Positions 10,360 to 19,377 are shown, counted from the first letter of the stretch. The stretch is DNA of 64,000 bases from Streptomyces sp. NBC_01217 (GCF_035994185.1 NZ_CP108538.1:7381501-7445500), one strand, 5' to 3'. The notes: generated by a model from the letters alone, not told the origin. Translations and numbers: made by a program.

Positions 10360-10722
10360 GACGAAGTTCCCCCTTGTTGCGTACGCACCTCGCGTCGAGG
10401 TACGGCCAGAACCGTACCTTCTTCGGGTGGGGATTGCCCGTGGCGCAGGCCACTTGAGGCGTGAGCAGCTCGTTAAGTTCTGATGACGCGACATCGCCAG
10501 GGCCGTGGGACCGCCCACCGGATGTCCCGCGCACGGGCCCCGGGACCTGTACGGCGGCTCGCACGCTTCGCCCATCGGGCCACCGGGGGAAACGAGTTGA
10601 CGGGTGCCGGTCCGGGCCGTTCTCATGAACCCCGGCCGACAGCCGTCGGCACTTCGCTCCCATCACCGCGTCGTGCGACACGCGTCACGTGGGGAAGATC
10701 ACCCGATTCCTGGATGGTTCAC
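10360..10722. other. 363-bp intergenic region upstream of the AfsA operon
   Basis: Holds the divergent promoter region between the AfsA-like operon and the phosphotransferase gene. The only distinct signal is the palindrome at 10398-10419. The frame of the phosphotransferase is open back to 10483, but that segment has no ribosome site and is Arg/Pro-rich filler, so I did not include it. Confidence 0.65.
10398..10419. promoter_or_regulatory. 22-bp operator upstream of the AfsA-like gene
   Basis: Perfect 8-bp arms AGGTACGG-N6-CCGTACCT, 39-60 nt upstream of the AfsA-like ATG. Size, symmetry and position resemble the autoregulatory elements bound by butyrolactone receptors. The nearly identical site at 4073-4094 links it to the ArsR/MFS pair, so the local ArsR protein is an alternative binder. 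Confidence 0.7.
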
Positions 10723-11649
10723 ATGCCCGCGGGCAAGATGCATGCCGACGAGCCGGACATCGATGTACCCCTGGTGCGCCGGCTGATCGCCGGTCAGTTC
10801 CCGCAGTGGGCCGGGCTGCCCGCCGAACCGGTGGCCTCCGCGGGCACCTCCAACGCCATGTACCGGCTCGGCGAGGACATGGTCGTGCGACTGCCTCGCA
10901 TCGCGGGGGCCGCACGTGATGTGGAGAAGGAGCACCGGTGGCTGCCGAGGCTCGCGCCCCTGCTCCCCGCCGCGATCCCCGTGGCCCTGGGCAGGGGAGA
11001 GCCCGCCGCCGGATACCCCTGGCCCTGGTCGGTCTACCGCTGGCTGGAGGGCCGCAATCCGACCGTCGGGCCGGATGGTGGCAGTCCGGGCGCCGGGCGC
11101 ACCGCCGAACCCGTACTGCTCGCGGCGGATCTGGCGGGGTTCGTCGCCGCGTTGCACCGGGTCGACCCCACCGACGGACCGCCCTCCTACCGCAGCGAGC
11201 CCCTGGCTGCGCGCGACGCATCGACGCGCGCCGCGATCGGGGAGCTGCACGGAACCATCGATGCCGACGCGGCGGTCGCGGTCTGGGAGGCGGCCCTGCG
11301 AGCCCCCGAGCGGACCGGCCCGGGCGTCTGGATCCACGCGGATCTGCAACCGGGGAACCTGCTGATCGCCAACGGGCGGCTCAGCGCCGTCATCGACTTC
11401 GGGTGCCTGGGGCTGGGCGACCCGGCCGTCGACCTGATCGCGGCGTGGTACCTGCTGCCGGCCGCTGCACGCGGCACCTTCCGCACCGCCCTGGAGGCTG
11501 ACGACGCGGCCTGGGCCCGGGGCCGCGGCTGGGCGCTGTCGACCGCACTCGGCGAGCTGCGCCACTACCGGGAGACGAACCCGGCCATGGCGGCCATCGC
11601 ACGACACGTCATCCACGAGGTGCTCACCGGCGACGAGTGCGCCGCATGA
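10723..11649 (+). CDS. Aminoglycoside phosphotransferase-like kinase
   Basis: 308-aa APH/choline-kinase fold protein. The catalytic loop is HADLQPGNLL with H205, D207 and N212; the metal-binding DFG is at D225. An N-lobe with MYRLGEDMVVRLPR resembles the streptomycin 3''-kinase-like group. The true substrate is unknown; most such chromosomal Streptomyces kinases are not proven resistance enzymes. Possible starts are ATG 10714, 10723 and 10738. I prefer 10723 because GGATGG precedes it at a workable distance, but this is uncertain. It is followed 112 nt later by a histidine-phosphatase gene on the same strand. Confidence 0.8.
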   Translation: MPAGKMHADEPDIDVPLVRRLIAGQFPQWAGLPAEPVASAGTSNAMYRLGEDMVVRLPRIAGAARDVEKEHRWLPRLAPLLPAAIPVALGRGEPAAGYPWPWSVYRWLEGRNPTVGPDGGSPGAGRTAEPVLLAADLAGFVAALHRVDPTDGPPSYRSEPLAARDASTRAAIGELHGTIDADAAVAVWEAALRAPERTGPGVWIHADLQPGNLLIANGRLSAVIDFGCLGLGDPAVDLIAAWYLLPAAARGTFRTALEADDAAWARGRGWALSTALGELRHYRETNPAMAAIARHVIHEVLTGDECAA

Positions 11650-11761
11650 CACCTCCGCCGTGCGGGACGCCGCGCGTGGGGCGAGGCCGAGAGGCGCGCG
11701 GAATGCGATGGTGGACCGGGGGGTTTGGCAAGTTACACGGCACGAACAGCGCAGAGAGCGG

Positions 11762-12433
11762 ATGACACCCATGGGCGAGCTGATCCTGATCCGGCACGGC
11801 GAGACCGAATGGTCGCGGTCCGGGCAGCACACGAGTCACACCGATCTGCCCCTGACCCCCCTGGGCGAACGGCAGGCACGCGCACTGGCGCCCCTGCTCG
11901 CCGACCGGCAGATCGCACTCACCCTGGTCAGTCCCTCGGTACGCGCCCGGCGCACCGCCGAGCTCGCCGGACTCGCCGCCCCCCGCATCACCCCCGAGCT
12001 GCGCGAATGGGACTACGGCGGCTACGAAGGGGTGACCACCGAGGAGATCCACCGCACCCGCCCCGAGTGGAACCTCTGGACCGACGGAGTCGCCCCCGGC
12101 CCCGAGGCGCACCCCGGCGAAACCCCCACCGAGGTCGGTGCCCGCGCCGACCGGGTGCTGGCCGAGGTCGCTGAGGCGGCGAGCCGTGACGCGGACGAGG
12201 ACATCGCGCTCGTCGCCCACTCCCACTTCCTGCGCGTGCTCACCGCCCGCTATCTCGGACTGACCCCCGCCGAGGGCACGCTGTTCCAGCTCGCCACGGG
12301 GGCCGTCTCCCGGCTCGGCACCGAGCACGGCCAGCCGGTCATGACGGCATGGAACGTTACCCTGCCCGAGAGCCTCTTCCCCCGGGCCGTTCCGGACTTC
12401 CCGAGCGGGACCGAGGGCGTTGTGTCCGGCTGA
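11762..12433 (+). CDS. Histidine phosphatase family protein (phosphoglycerate mutase-like)
   Basis: 223 aa. The catalytic RHG motif is in LILIRHGETEW near residues 5-16, followed by the second arginine region SVRARRTAEL, the acidic REWDYGGYEG and the C-terminal catalytic histidine in VAHSHFLRVL. These enzymes remove phosphate from small molecules through a phosphohistidine intermediate; the substrate is not predictable. ATG at 11762 is preceded by AGAGAGCGG; ATG at 11771 is an alternative. It is convergent with the GH92 gene, and two stem-loop structures lie between them. Confidence 0.85.
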   Translation: MTPMGELILIRHGETEWSRSGQHTSHTDLPLTPLGERQARALAPLLADRQIALTLVSPSVRARRTAELAGLAAPRITPELREWDYGGYEGVTTEEIHRTRPEWNLWTDGVAPGPEAHPGETPTEVGARADRVLAEVAEAASRDADEDIALVAHSHFLRVLTARYLGLTPAEGTLFQLATGAVSRLGTEHGQPVMTAWNVTLPESLFPRAVPDFPSGTEGVVSG

Positions 12434-12468
12434 GTTGTTGTGCCGGGCCGGCGCGTAGTGCCCCGGCC

Positions 12469-12517
12469 GGGGTGTTGTGTCCGGCCGTGGGACACCCGCT
12501 GCCGGACACAACACCCC
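12469..12517. repeat. Long inverted repeat downstream of the histidine phosphatase gene
   Basis: Perfect 16-bp arms GGGGTGTTGTGTCCGG (12469-12484) and its complement (12502-12517), with a 17-nt loop. The core GTTGTGTCCGGC also occurs at 12419-12430, overlapping the end of the coding sequence. It lies just before a second hairpin. Confidence 0.75.
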
Positions 12518-12530
12518 AGGAGCGCGAAGA

Positions 12531-12562
12531 ACGGCCGGTACCTCGCAGGAGGTACCGGCCGT
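12531..12562. terminator. Bidirectional hairpin between histidine phosphatase and GH92 genes
   Basis: Perfect 13-bp stem ACGGCCGGTACCT with a 6-nt loop, between convergent genes ending at 12433 and 12607. Confidence 0.75.
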
Positions 12563-12606
12563 CCGTCAGCGGCCGCGGCTGCGCCACGGGCGCCGGGAGC
12601 ATCGGA

Positions 12607-15600
12607 TCAGGAAAGCAACTCCAGCTCCGCGAGTGTCCCTTCACCGGCGAACACGAGGCGGTAGTGCGCGTACGAGCCCGGCGCGCTCACCGAGAACACC
12701 CGCGTCTGCCTGTCCCAGGCGAACGACTGGGTCGACCGCTTGTCGAGGTCCTTCCACGTCGTGCCGTCCGACGAGCCCTGCAGGACCCAGCCCGTCGGGG
12801 CCTTGTCCGCCGCGCCCGATGTCAGCGTGTACTGGGCCGCGTTCGTGGCCGAGGACACCGGCAGGTCCACCGAGGTGACCGTGGCCGAGGTGGCCGATGT
12901 GTTGTCGAACAGGGCACCTGCGCCCTTCAGCACGTCCGCCTTCGGCGTCGCCACCTTGTCGTCCGTGGTGATCGAGACCGGCGCAGCGTCCTTGCCGGTG
13001 CCCCACGATGACGGCTTCGCACCCATGTCAAAGTCCAGCACACCGCCCTTGGCCAGCAGCTCGTGCGGCAGCGAAGTCGAGTTCCACTTCTTGCCGTTGA
13101 CCTTCAGGCCCTGCACATAGATGTTCTTCGCGCTGTTCTTCGGCGCCCTGACCACCAGGTCGTGGCCGTTCTCCAGATGGACCGTGGTCTTCTTGAAGAG
13201 CGGGGAGCCGATCGCGTACTCGCCACTGCCCATCACGAGCGGGTAGAAGCCGAGCGAGGAGAAGAGGTACCAGGCCGACTGCTCGCCGTTGTCCTCGTCG
13301 CCGTGGTAGCCCTGGCCGATCTCGCTGCCCGTGTAGAGGCGGCTCAGGACCTCGCGGACCTTCTCCTGCGTCTTCCAGGGCTGCGATGCCGCGTCGTACA
13401 TGTAGGTGACGTGGTGCGCGACCTGGTTGCTGTGGCCGTACATGCCCATCCGTACGTCACGTGCCTCCGTCATCTCGTGGATGACACCGCCGTACGAGCC
13501 GACGAACTCGGGACCGGCCGTCTCCGGCGTGTCGAAGTACGTGTCGAGCTTCTTCGCCAGGCCGTCCCGGCCGCCGTACAGATTGGCCAGGCCCCGGCTG
13601 TCCTGCGGGGCCGTGAAGGCGTAGCCCCAGCCGTTCGTCTCCGTGTAGTCGTAGCCCCAGACCCGCGGGTCGTACGCGTCGGAGGCGACCCGCCAGTCGC
13701 CCTTGGCGTTTTTGCCCTGGAAGAAGCCCGCCTTGGAGTCGAAGAGGTCGACGTAGTTGCGGGCCCGGTTCAGGAAGTACTCGGACTCCTCCTTGTACCG
13801 CTCCTTCTTCGTCTTCTTGTAGAGCGCCCGGCCCATCTGCGCGATGCCGTAGTCGTTGAGGTAGCCCTCCAGCGACCAGGACAGGCCCTCGTGCGTGGAG
13901 GTGTTGGCGTAGCCGACGAACGGGGACGTCTCCATGCCCTTGCGGCCGACGCCCGAGGACGGCGGGACCACGGTGGCGTTCTTCAGGGCCGCGTCGTACG
14001 CCGCCTCCGCGTCGAACTTCACACCCTTGACGTAGGCGTCCGCGAACGCGACATCGGAGGAGGTCCCGGTCATCAGGTCGGAGTAACCGGGGGACGACCA
14101 GCGGGAGATCCAGCCGCCGTCCTTGTACTGCTGGACGAAGCCGTCCACCATCTCGCCGGCCTTGTCCGGCGTGAGGAGGGAGTACGCGGGCCAGGTCGTG
14201 CGGTAGGTGTCCCAGAAGCCGTTGTTGACGTACACCTTGCCGTCGACGATCTTCGCGCCCGTGTGGGTCGGGGTGTCGGATCCGACCTGCGGGGAGAAGG
14301 GGCTGGCGTACTTGTCCTTGCCGCCGACCTTCTCGAAGCCCGAGTTCGGGTACAGGTACAGCCGGTACAGGCTGGAGTACAGGGTGGTCAGCTGGTCGGC
14401 CGTCGCGCCCTCGACCTCCACCTTGCCCAGGATGCCGTCCCAGGCCTGCTGCGCCCGGTCCTCGACCTGGCCGAAGGAGCGGGAGGCGGGGATCTCGGCG
14501 GCGAGGTTGTGCTTCGCCTGGTCGATGCTGATCAGCGAGGTCGCCAGCCGCAGGCCGACCGTGCGGTCCTTGCCCGCGTCGAAGCGCAGGTAGCCCGTGA
14601 CGTCGTCGCCACCGCCACCGGACAGCTTGCCGCTCGCGGTGACCGGAGCGTCGAAGACGCCGTACACGAAGAGCCGGGTGGCGCCGGTCGAGCCGCCGCT
14701 CTTCACATCGGAGAAGCCGGTGAAGGAACTCGTCGCCGGGTCGAGGGTGAGCCCGCCGTCGTTGGAGACGTTGTCGAAGACGATGCTCGCGTCGTCACCC
14801 GGGTAGGTGAACCGCATCCGGGCGGCGTGGTCGGACGGTGTCATCTCGGCCTTGAGGCCGTTGTCGAACGTCACACCGTAGTAGTGCGGCTTCGCCGTCT
14901 CGTTCTCGTGGTGGAACGGCAGCGCACGCGCCGTGCGGGCGGCGTCCGGGGTGCCGGAGACCGCCGAGGGCATCAGCTGGAAGGTCTGCCGGTCGCCCAT
15001 CCAGGGGCTCGGCTCATGGCTGGCGCTGAAGGCCTGGAGGGTGGGCAGGTTGTCGTCGTTGTTGCCGCGCGCGTAGTCGTACAGCCAGCTCGTGGATCCG
15101 GCGTTGGTGACCGGGGTCCAGAAGTTGAAGCCGTTCGGGACGGCGGTGGCGGGGAAGTTGTTGCCGCGCGAGAAACCACCGCTGGAGTTGGTGCCACGGA
15201 CCGTCGACGCGTAGTCGGAGAGGTGCGCGCGGCGCTTCTCGGGCGCCTTCGGGGCGATCTTGATGTCGTCGATCCAGCCCTGGAACTTCGCCGGGCCCTT
15301 GGGGGAGTCGTACGCCACCAGAATCCGGTCGACGGTCCTGCCCGCAGCGACCGTACCGATCGAGGAGTCGACCTTGTTCCACTGGTTGACGTACAGCCGC
15401 TTGGCATCGGCCTGGCCCTGCGGGGTCAGCAGACCGCCGTTGCTGTCTGTGGCCCGCAGATCGCTCAGATACGTGCCGTCCGTGAACGCCAGGTCCACCG
15501 AGACATGCGTCGCCGGGTAGGAGAGGTCGGTCTCGCCCATCTGGGGATAGATCAGATAGGAGAGCGAGGTGTCACGGGTGACCGCCGTGTTCACATCGAA

Positions 15601-16452
15601 GACCTTGTTGTACGAGTAGGCCCGGCCGTCCGCCTTGTGCGTACCGGCGTACCGCAGGGCCTTCTTGCCGGTGAAGCCCGCGCCCGCCTTGGCGGTGGGG
15701 GAGCCGGACGGGCCGCGGTCGGCCTGGCTGCGCATCGAGTCGGGCGCCGGGGCCGAGGTGTTGCCGTCGGAGAACTGGACGTCGGCGAGCTGGGTCGCGT
15801 CGGAGGCGCCGTTGTTCTTCGTGATCTGCAAGCGATAGTGCTGGTATGCCGTGTCGGCGGTGAAATCGTACGACTTGGTCTGGAACCGCTCGGTGAAGGT
15901 CTCACCGGTCCGGGAGTCGAGGTCCTTCCAGTCCTTGCCGTCGGCGGAGCCCTGCAGGGTCCAGTCTTTCGGGTCGCGCTCGTCGTGGTCATTGGCCGAC
16001 GTCAACGCGTATGTCACGACCTTCACCGGTTCGGTGAGGTCGAACTCGAGCCAGGCGGTGGGTTCGAAGGACAGCCACTTGGTGCCGGACTCCACGTCGA
16101 TCAGGTTCTCCTTCACCTCCCCGCCGCCGGTGTTCTCGCCGCTGGCGCGGACATCTGTCACCTTGTCGGTCACGTTGCCCGGTATTCCGGCGGAGAAGCC
16201 GCCGTCGACACCCGATGACCGCTTCTCTCCGTCAGGACCTTCTTCGACGGTGTTGCGCCAGTCCGGCTGCTTTTCATCCGATTCGAAGGATGAACTGAAC
16301 GTCCGTTCCCCCAAGGGGGTTTGGTCCTTTTTGACTGTCCCGGCCGACTGTGCGGCGGCCATGCCGGGGGCTGTCACGACCAGAACCAGTGAAGCCGCGA
16401 TCAGTGCGGCCGTGCGGCTTTGTCTCTTGCGAGAACCGTGTCGGGGCTGCAT
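12607..16452 (-). CDS. Secreted GH92 alpha-mannosidase with flanking discoidin-like domains
   Basis: 1281 aa. A basic N-terminus and hydrophobic signal peptide end near residue 35 (APGMAAAQS). A discoidin-like (F5/8 type C) carbohydrate-binding domain covers roughly residues 110-230 (SFEPTAWLEFDL, DWTLQGSADGKDWKDLD). A jelly-roll/LamG-like stretch and the two-domain GH92 core follow, with the hallmark GYHGDEDNGEQSAWYLFSSL carrying the catalytic acid and calcium ligands. A second discoidin-like domain forms the C-terminus (WVLQGSSDGTTWKDLD). GH92 enzymes are calcium-dependent exo-alpha-mannosidases acting on mannans and N-glycans. ATG at 16452 after GGGAGGA. A GACAACGTTGTC palindrome lies 33-44 nt upstream. 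It sits beside the NgcEFG and XylFGH uptake systems, fitting polysaccharide foraging. Confidence 0.93.
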   Translation of the reverse strand: MQPRHGSRKRQSRTAALIAASLVLVVTAPGMAAAQSAGTVKKDQTPLGERTFSSSFESDEKQPDWRNTVEEGPDGEKRSSGVDGGFSAGIPGNVTDKVTDVRASGENTGGGEVKENLIDVESGTKWLSFEPTAWLEFDLTEPVKVVTYALTSANDHDERDPKDWTLQGSADGKDWKDLDSRTGETFTERFQTKSYDFTADTAYQHYRLQITKNNGASDATQLADVQFSDGNTSAPAPDSMRSQADRGPSGSPTAKAGAGFTGKKALRYAGTHKADGRAYSYNKVFDVNTAVTRDTSLSYLIYPQMGETDLSYPATHVSVDLAFTDGTYLSDLRATDSNGGLLTPQGQADAKRLYVNQWNKVDSSIGTVAAGRTVDRILVAYDSPKGPAKFQGWIDDIKIAPKAPEKRRAHLSDYASTVRGTNSSGGFSRGNNFPATAVPNGFNFWTPVTNAGSTSWLYDYARGNNDDNLPTLQAFSASHEPSPWMGDRQTFQLMPSAVSGTPDAARTARALPFHHENETAKPHYYGVTFDNGLKAEMTPSDHAARMRFTYPGDDASIVFDNVSNDGGLTLDPATSSFTGFSDVKSGGSTGATRLFVYGVFDAPVTASGKLSGGGGDDVTGYLRFDAGKDRTVGLRLATSLISIDQAKHNLAAEIPASRSFGQVEDRAQQAWDGILGKVEVEGATADQLTTLYSSLYRLYLYPNSGFEKVGGKDKYASPFSPQVGSDTPTHTGAKIVDGKVYVNNGFWDTYRTTWPAYSLLTPDKAGEMVDGFVQQYKDGGWISRWSSPGYSDLMTGTSSDVAFADAYVKGVKFDAEAAYDAALKNATVVPPSSGVGRKGMETSPFVGYANTSTHEGLSWSLEGYLNDYGIAQMGRALYKKTKKERYKEESEYFLNRARNYVDLFDSKAGFFQGKNAKGDWRVASDAYDPRVWGYDYTETNGWGYAFTAPQDSRGLANLYGGRDGLAKKLDTYFDTPETAGPEFVGSYGGVIHEMTEARDVRMGMYGHSNQVAHHVTYMYDAASQPWKTQEKVREVLSRLYTGSEIGQGYHGDEDNGEQSAWYLFSSLGFYPLVMGSGEYAIGSPLFKKTTVHLENGHDLVVRAPKNSAKNIYVQGLKVNGKKWNSTSLPHELLAKGGVLDFDMGAKPSSWGTGKDAAPVSITTDDKVATPKADVLKGAGALFDNTSATSATVTSVDLPVSSATNAAQYTLTSGAADKAPTGWVLQGSSDGTTWKDLDKRSTQSFAWDRQTRVFSVSAPGSYAHYRLVFAGEGTLAELELLS

Positions 16453-16484
16453 GCCGAGCCATTCCTCCCGAGGAAGTGCGCATG

Positions 16485-16496
16485 GACAACGTTGTC
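16485..16496. promoter_or_regulatory. CAACGTTG palindrome upstream of the GH92 gene
   Basis: GACAACGTTGTC, a perfect 12-bp palindrome of the type bound by LacI or ROK regulators, 33-44 nt upstream of the GH92 start codon. Related dyads occur at 21702-21717 and 21778-21795. Confidence 0.5.
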
Positions 16497-16598
16497 AGAC
16501 AGTTGCGCAAGGTCCAGTAGGGAGCCAAGTGCCTTGATGTGTCAAGGGTGTTGGGTGTGAATCGCCGACAGAATCGACCGTATTGCGGAAATCGTTAC

Positions 16599-16627
16599 AC
16601 CTGGACCAGGGCGTGCGGGGTCCAGGT
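16599..16627. repeat. 9-bp inverted repeat in the GH92-ngcE intergenic region
   Basis: ACCTGGACC and GGTCCAGGT separated by 11 nt. Could be an operator with a two-turn spacing; no assignment possible. Confidence 0.4.
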
Positions 16628-16679
16628 ATCCGCGAGGTCTCAACTCGGGAAAGACTGCTGCTCAACCTTGCATTCGATC

Positions 16680-16712
16680 TTGCTCAGGCGGCTTGGAGTG
16701 GACTATACCTGT
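16680..16712 (+). promoter_or_regulatory. ngcE promoter with DasR-responsive (dre-like) site
   Basis: A -35-like TTGCTC (16680-16685) and a -10-like TATACC (16704-16709) are 18 nt apart. Over the -10 lies AGTGGACTATACCTGT (16697-16712), which matches about 11 of 16 positions of the DasR consensus ACTGGTCTAGACCACT. DasR represses N-acetylglucosamine and chitobiose uptake genes in Streptomyces, so the position fits. The long leader (about 240 nt) to ngcE is a caveat. Confidence 0.5.
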
Positions 16713-16954
16713 CGGCGTCCGCATAGCTTTTTCCGGCGACGCGGACAAGGGGGACACGGGGAACGGCCGAGGAACGCGTGGCAAGTGCATCCGCTGCCCG
16801 ATCTCCCCAAACCCCCCCGCTGCACATGGCTAGCCTGAAATCAGCATGACCCAAGCGCAACTGACCGCGGTGGCGGGGCCCTTCGCCTGAGGCGAATTTT
16901 CGACGGGCGACCGGTACACACCGCCTGAGTCCTGGAGAAGGCGAGGACTTGAGC

Positions 16955-18403
16955 ATGGGATCCACCTCCGCCCACAAGAATGAGGGCCTCGGCCGTCGCG
17001 ATGTGATCAAGCGATCTGCCGCACTCGGCCTGATCACCGTTCCGACGATGAGCTTCCTGTCGGCGTGTGCGAGCAGCGACAGCAGCAGCGACAAGAAGGT
17101 CGAGAAGGGCAAGACCAGCAAGACGAACCCGCTCGGCGTCAACGAGACGGCCCCCCTTGAGGTGGTCATCTTCGACGGCGGCTTCGGCCAGCAGTACGCG
17201 ATCGACGCGGAGAAGAAGTACAACGCGGCGTTCCCGAAGGCCCCGAAGGTCAAGCACGCCGCGACGCAGAAGATCCAGTCGCAGCTGCAGCCGCGTTTCA
17301 ACGGCGGCACGCCGCCGGACCTGATCGACAACTCCGGCGCCGAGCAGATGGACATGGGTGTCCTGGTCGGCAAGAAGCAGCTGCTGGACCTGACGCCGCT
17401 GATGGACGCCCCGTCCATCGACGACCCGTCCAAGAAGGTCCGCGACACGCTGCGTCCGGGCGTCCTGGAGATGGGTCAGTTCGACGGCGACCCGGTCTGG
17501 ATCATGTACTACGCGTACACCGTGTACGGCGTCTGGTACTCGCAGACCGCGCTCGACAACCTCGACGCGCAGTACCCCGAGAACTGGGACGACATGCTCG
17601 CCCTGTGCGAGAAGGCGAAGAAGAAGGGCATCGCCGGCTGGACGTACGCCGGTAAGTACCCCTACTACCTGCCGTTCTCGCTCTACCCGTTCATCGCCAA
17701 GATCGGCGGCCGGGAGGTTCTCGACAAGATCGACAACCTGGAGCCGAACGCCTGGAAGGACCCCGCGGTCAAGGCGGCGTTCGAGGCGTACTACGAGCTG
17801 TACAAGAAGGGGTACATCCTCAAGGGCACCCCGGGCCTGACCCACATCCAGTCGCAGACCGAGTGGACCAAGGGCAAGGCGCTCTTCATCCCGAACGGTT
17901 CGTGGGTGGAGAACGAGGCCGCGCCCACCACGCCCAAGGACTTCAAGATGATGGTCTCGGCGCCGTCCGGCCTGGACTCGTCCGACAAGATGCCGTTCGG
18001 CACCATCTGGGCGTCCGGCGGCGAGCCCTTCGTCGTCCCGGCCAAGGCGAAGAACCCCGAGGGCGGCATGGAGCAGCTGCGCATCATGCTCTCCGAGGAG
18101 TCCTCGAAGAACTTCACCAAGCAGGTCAAGTCGCTCAGCGCCTTCAACGGCGGCACCGACGGTCTGACCCTGTCGACCGCCATGCAGGCCGGTGTCGACG
18201 CGCTGAAGAAGGCCGGCGACAACGTGGTGAACCCGCGTCTGCAGGACTGGTACGTGAAGCTCCAGAAGGAGCAGATCGGTGTCGCCGGTATCGGCGAGAT
18301 GATGGCCGGACGTGCGACCCCGGCGGAAGCCATCAAGAAGATCCAGGCCTTCGCCGACGCGGCGGCCAAGGATCAGTCCATCAAGCACTACAAGCACCAG
18401 TGA
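16955..18403 (+). CDS. ngcE: NgcE: N-acetylglucosamine/chitobiose ABC transporter, substrate-binding lipoprotein
   Basis: 482-aa extracytoplasmic solute-binding protein (family 1). The N-terminus has a twin-arginine signal (GRRDVIKRS, R14-R15) and a lipobox FLSAC with C38 as the lipidated cysteine, so it is a Tat lipoprotein. The mature part matches my recollection of Streptomyces NgcE, which binds GlcNAc and N,N'-diacetylchitobiose. I chose ATG 16955 with GAGG 8 nt upstream; TTG 16949 is an alternative using GGAGAAGG. First gene of ngcEFG. No ATPase gene is present in the operon, as expected for a system energised by the shared ATPase MsiK. DasR-type control is suggested by the upstream site. 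Confidence 0.92.
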   Translation: MGSTSAHKNEGLGRRDVIKRSAALGLITVPTMSFLSACASSDSSSDKKVEKGKTSKTNPLGVNETAPLEVVIFDGGFGQQYAIDAEKKYNAAFPKAPKVKHAATQKIQSQLQPRFNGGTPPDLIDNSGAEQMDMGVLVGKKQLLDLTPLMDAPSIDDPSKKVRDTLRPGVLEMGQFDGDPVWIMYYAYTVYGVWYSQTALDNLDAQYPENWDDMLALCEKAKKKGIAGWTYAGKYPYYLPFSLYPFIAKIGGREVLDKIDNLEPNAWKDPAVKAAFEAYYELYKKGYILKGTPGLTHIQSQTEWTKGKALFIPNGSWVENEAAPTTPKDFKMMVSAPSGLDSSDKMPFGTIWASGGEPFVVPAKAKNPEGGMEQLRIMLSEESSKNFTKQVKSLSAFNGGTDGLTLSTAMQAGVDALKKAGDNVVNPRLQDWYVKLQKEQIGVAGIGEMMAGRATPAEAIKKIQAFADAAAKDQSIKHYKHQ

Positions 18404-18453
18404 GCAACCGTCACCAGCGGCGGCACCCGCGGAAAGATCGGGGTCGGTAAACG

Positions 18454-19377
18454 ATGCAGCATGGCAAGTACCGTTTCATCGTGGGGTTCCTGGCAGTCCC
18501 ACTCGCGCTGTACGCGGTCTTCGTCATTTGGCCGTTCGTCCAGTCCATCTATTACTCGTTCACGGACTGGACCGGCCTGAGCCCTGACTTCAAGATGGTC
18601 GGGATCGACAACTACACGAGGATGCTGAAGGACGACATCTTCTGGAAGTCGTTGCAGCACAGCGTGTTGCTTGTGCTGCTGCTGCCGCTGGTGACGCTGG
18701 GCCTGGCGCTGTTCTTCGCCTTCATGCTCAATGTCGGAGGCCGGCGGCGCAAGAACGCCGCGGTCTCCGGCGTGCGCGGCTCGGGTTTCTACAAGATCGC
18801 CTATTTCTTCCCGCAGGTGCTCTCGATCGTCATCGTCGCCCTGCTCTTCCAGTTCGCCTTCAACCCCCGTGACGGGATGCTGAACGCGACGCTGAAGGGA
18901 ATCGGCCTCGGTTCCATCCAGCCGGACTGGCTGGGTGACCCGAGTCTCGCGCTCGTCTGCGTCATGTCGGTACTGGTCTGGTCGACGGTCGGATTCTTCG
19001 TCGTCCTCTTCTCGGCCGGAATGGCGTCCATTCCGAAGGACTTCTACGAGGCGGCGCTCCTGGACGGCGCCAACCGCTTCACGACCTTCTTCCGGATCAC
19101 GCTTCCGCTGCTCTGGGACACGGTGCAGTCGGGCTGGGTCTACATGGGCATCCTGGCCCTCGGCGTGGAGGCGTTCACCGCCGTACAGGTCATGACCGTG
19201 GGCCCCGGTGGCCCCGACTACTCGACCACGGTCCTTCCGCTGTACGTGTACCAGACGGCCTTCCGCGACGGGCAGGCCGGATACGCAACAACGATCGGTG
19301 TCGGACTGCTCATCGTCACCATGGCCTTCGCCGCCATCGTGATGCGGCTGGGCCGGCGCGAGCGGCTGGAGTTCTGA
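18454..19377 (+). CDS. ngcF: NgcF: sugar ABC transporter permease
   Basis: 307-aa inner-membrane permease with six expected transmembrane segments, beginning FIVGFLAVPLALYAVFVIWPF. The cytoplasmic EAA loop is EAALLDGANRFTTFFRITLPLL, which contacts the ATPase (MsiK, encoded elsewhere). It pairs with NgcG to form the channel for GlcNAc/chitobiose. It starts 50 nt after ngcE and its stop overlaps the ngcG start by ATGA, a sign of translational coupling. Confidence 0.9.
   Translation: MQHGKYRFIVGFLAVPLALYAVFVIWPFVQSIYYSFTDWTGLSPDFKMVGIDNYTRMLKDDIFWKSLQHSVLLVLLLPLVTLGLALFFAFMLNVGGRRRKNAAVSGVRGSGFYKIAYFFPQVLSIVIVALLFQFAFNPRDGMLNATLKGIGLGSIQPDWLGDPSLALVCVMSVLVWSTVGFFVVLFSAGMASIPKDFYEAALLDGANRFTTFFRITLPLLWDTVQSGWVYMGILALGVEAFTAVQVMTVGPGGPDYSTTVLPLYVYQTAFRDGQAGYATTIGVGLLIVTMAFAAIVMRLGRRERLEF

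Larger units (their letters stand above)
16453..16954. other. 502-bp divergent promoter region between GH92 and ngcE
   Basis: No gene. It contains a palindrome near the GH92 start, a 9-bp inverted repeat ACCTGGACC/GGTCCAGGT (16599-16607 and 16619-16627), a DasR-type site overlapping a promoter-like sequence, and a long GC-rich ngcE leader (16715-16954) in which I see nothing specific. Confidence 0.75.

Noticed and set aside
10483..10722. An 80-residue N-terminal extension of the phosphotransferase.
   Set aside because: No ribosome site and filler-like composition; the kinase fold starts after 10738.
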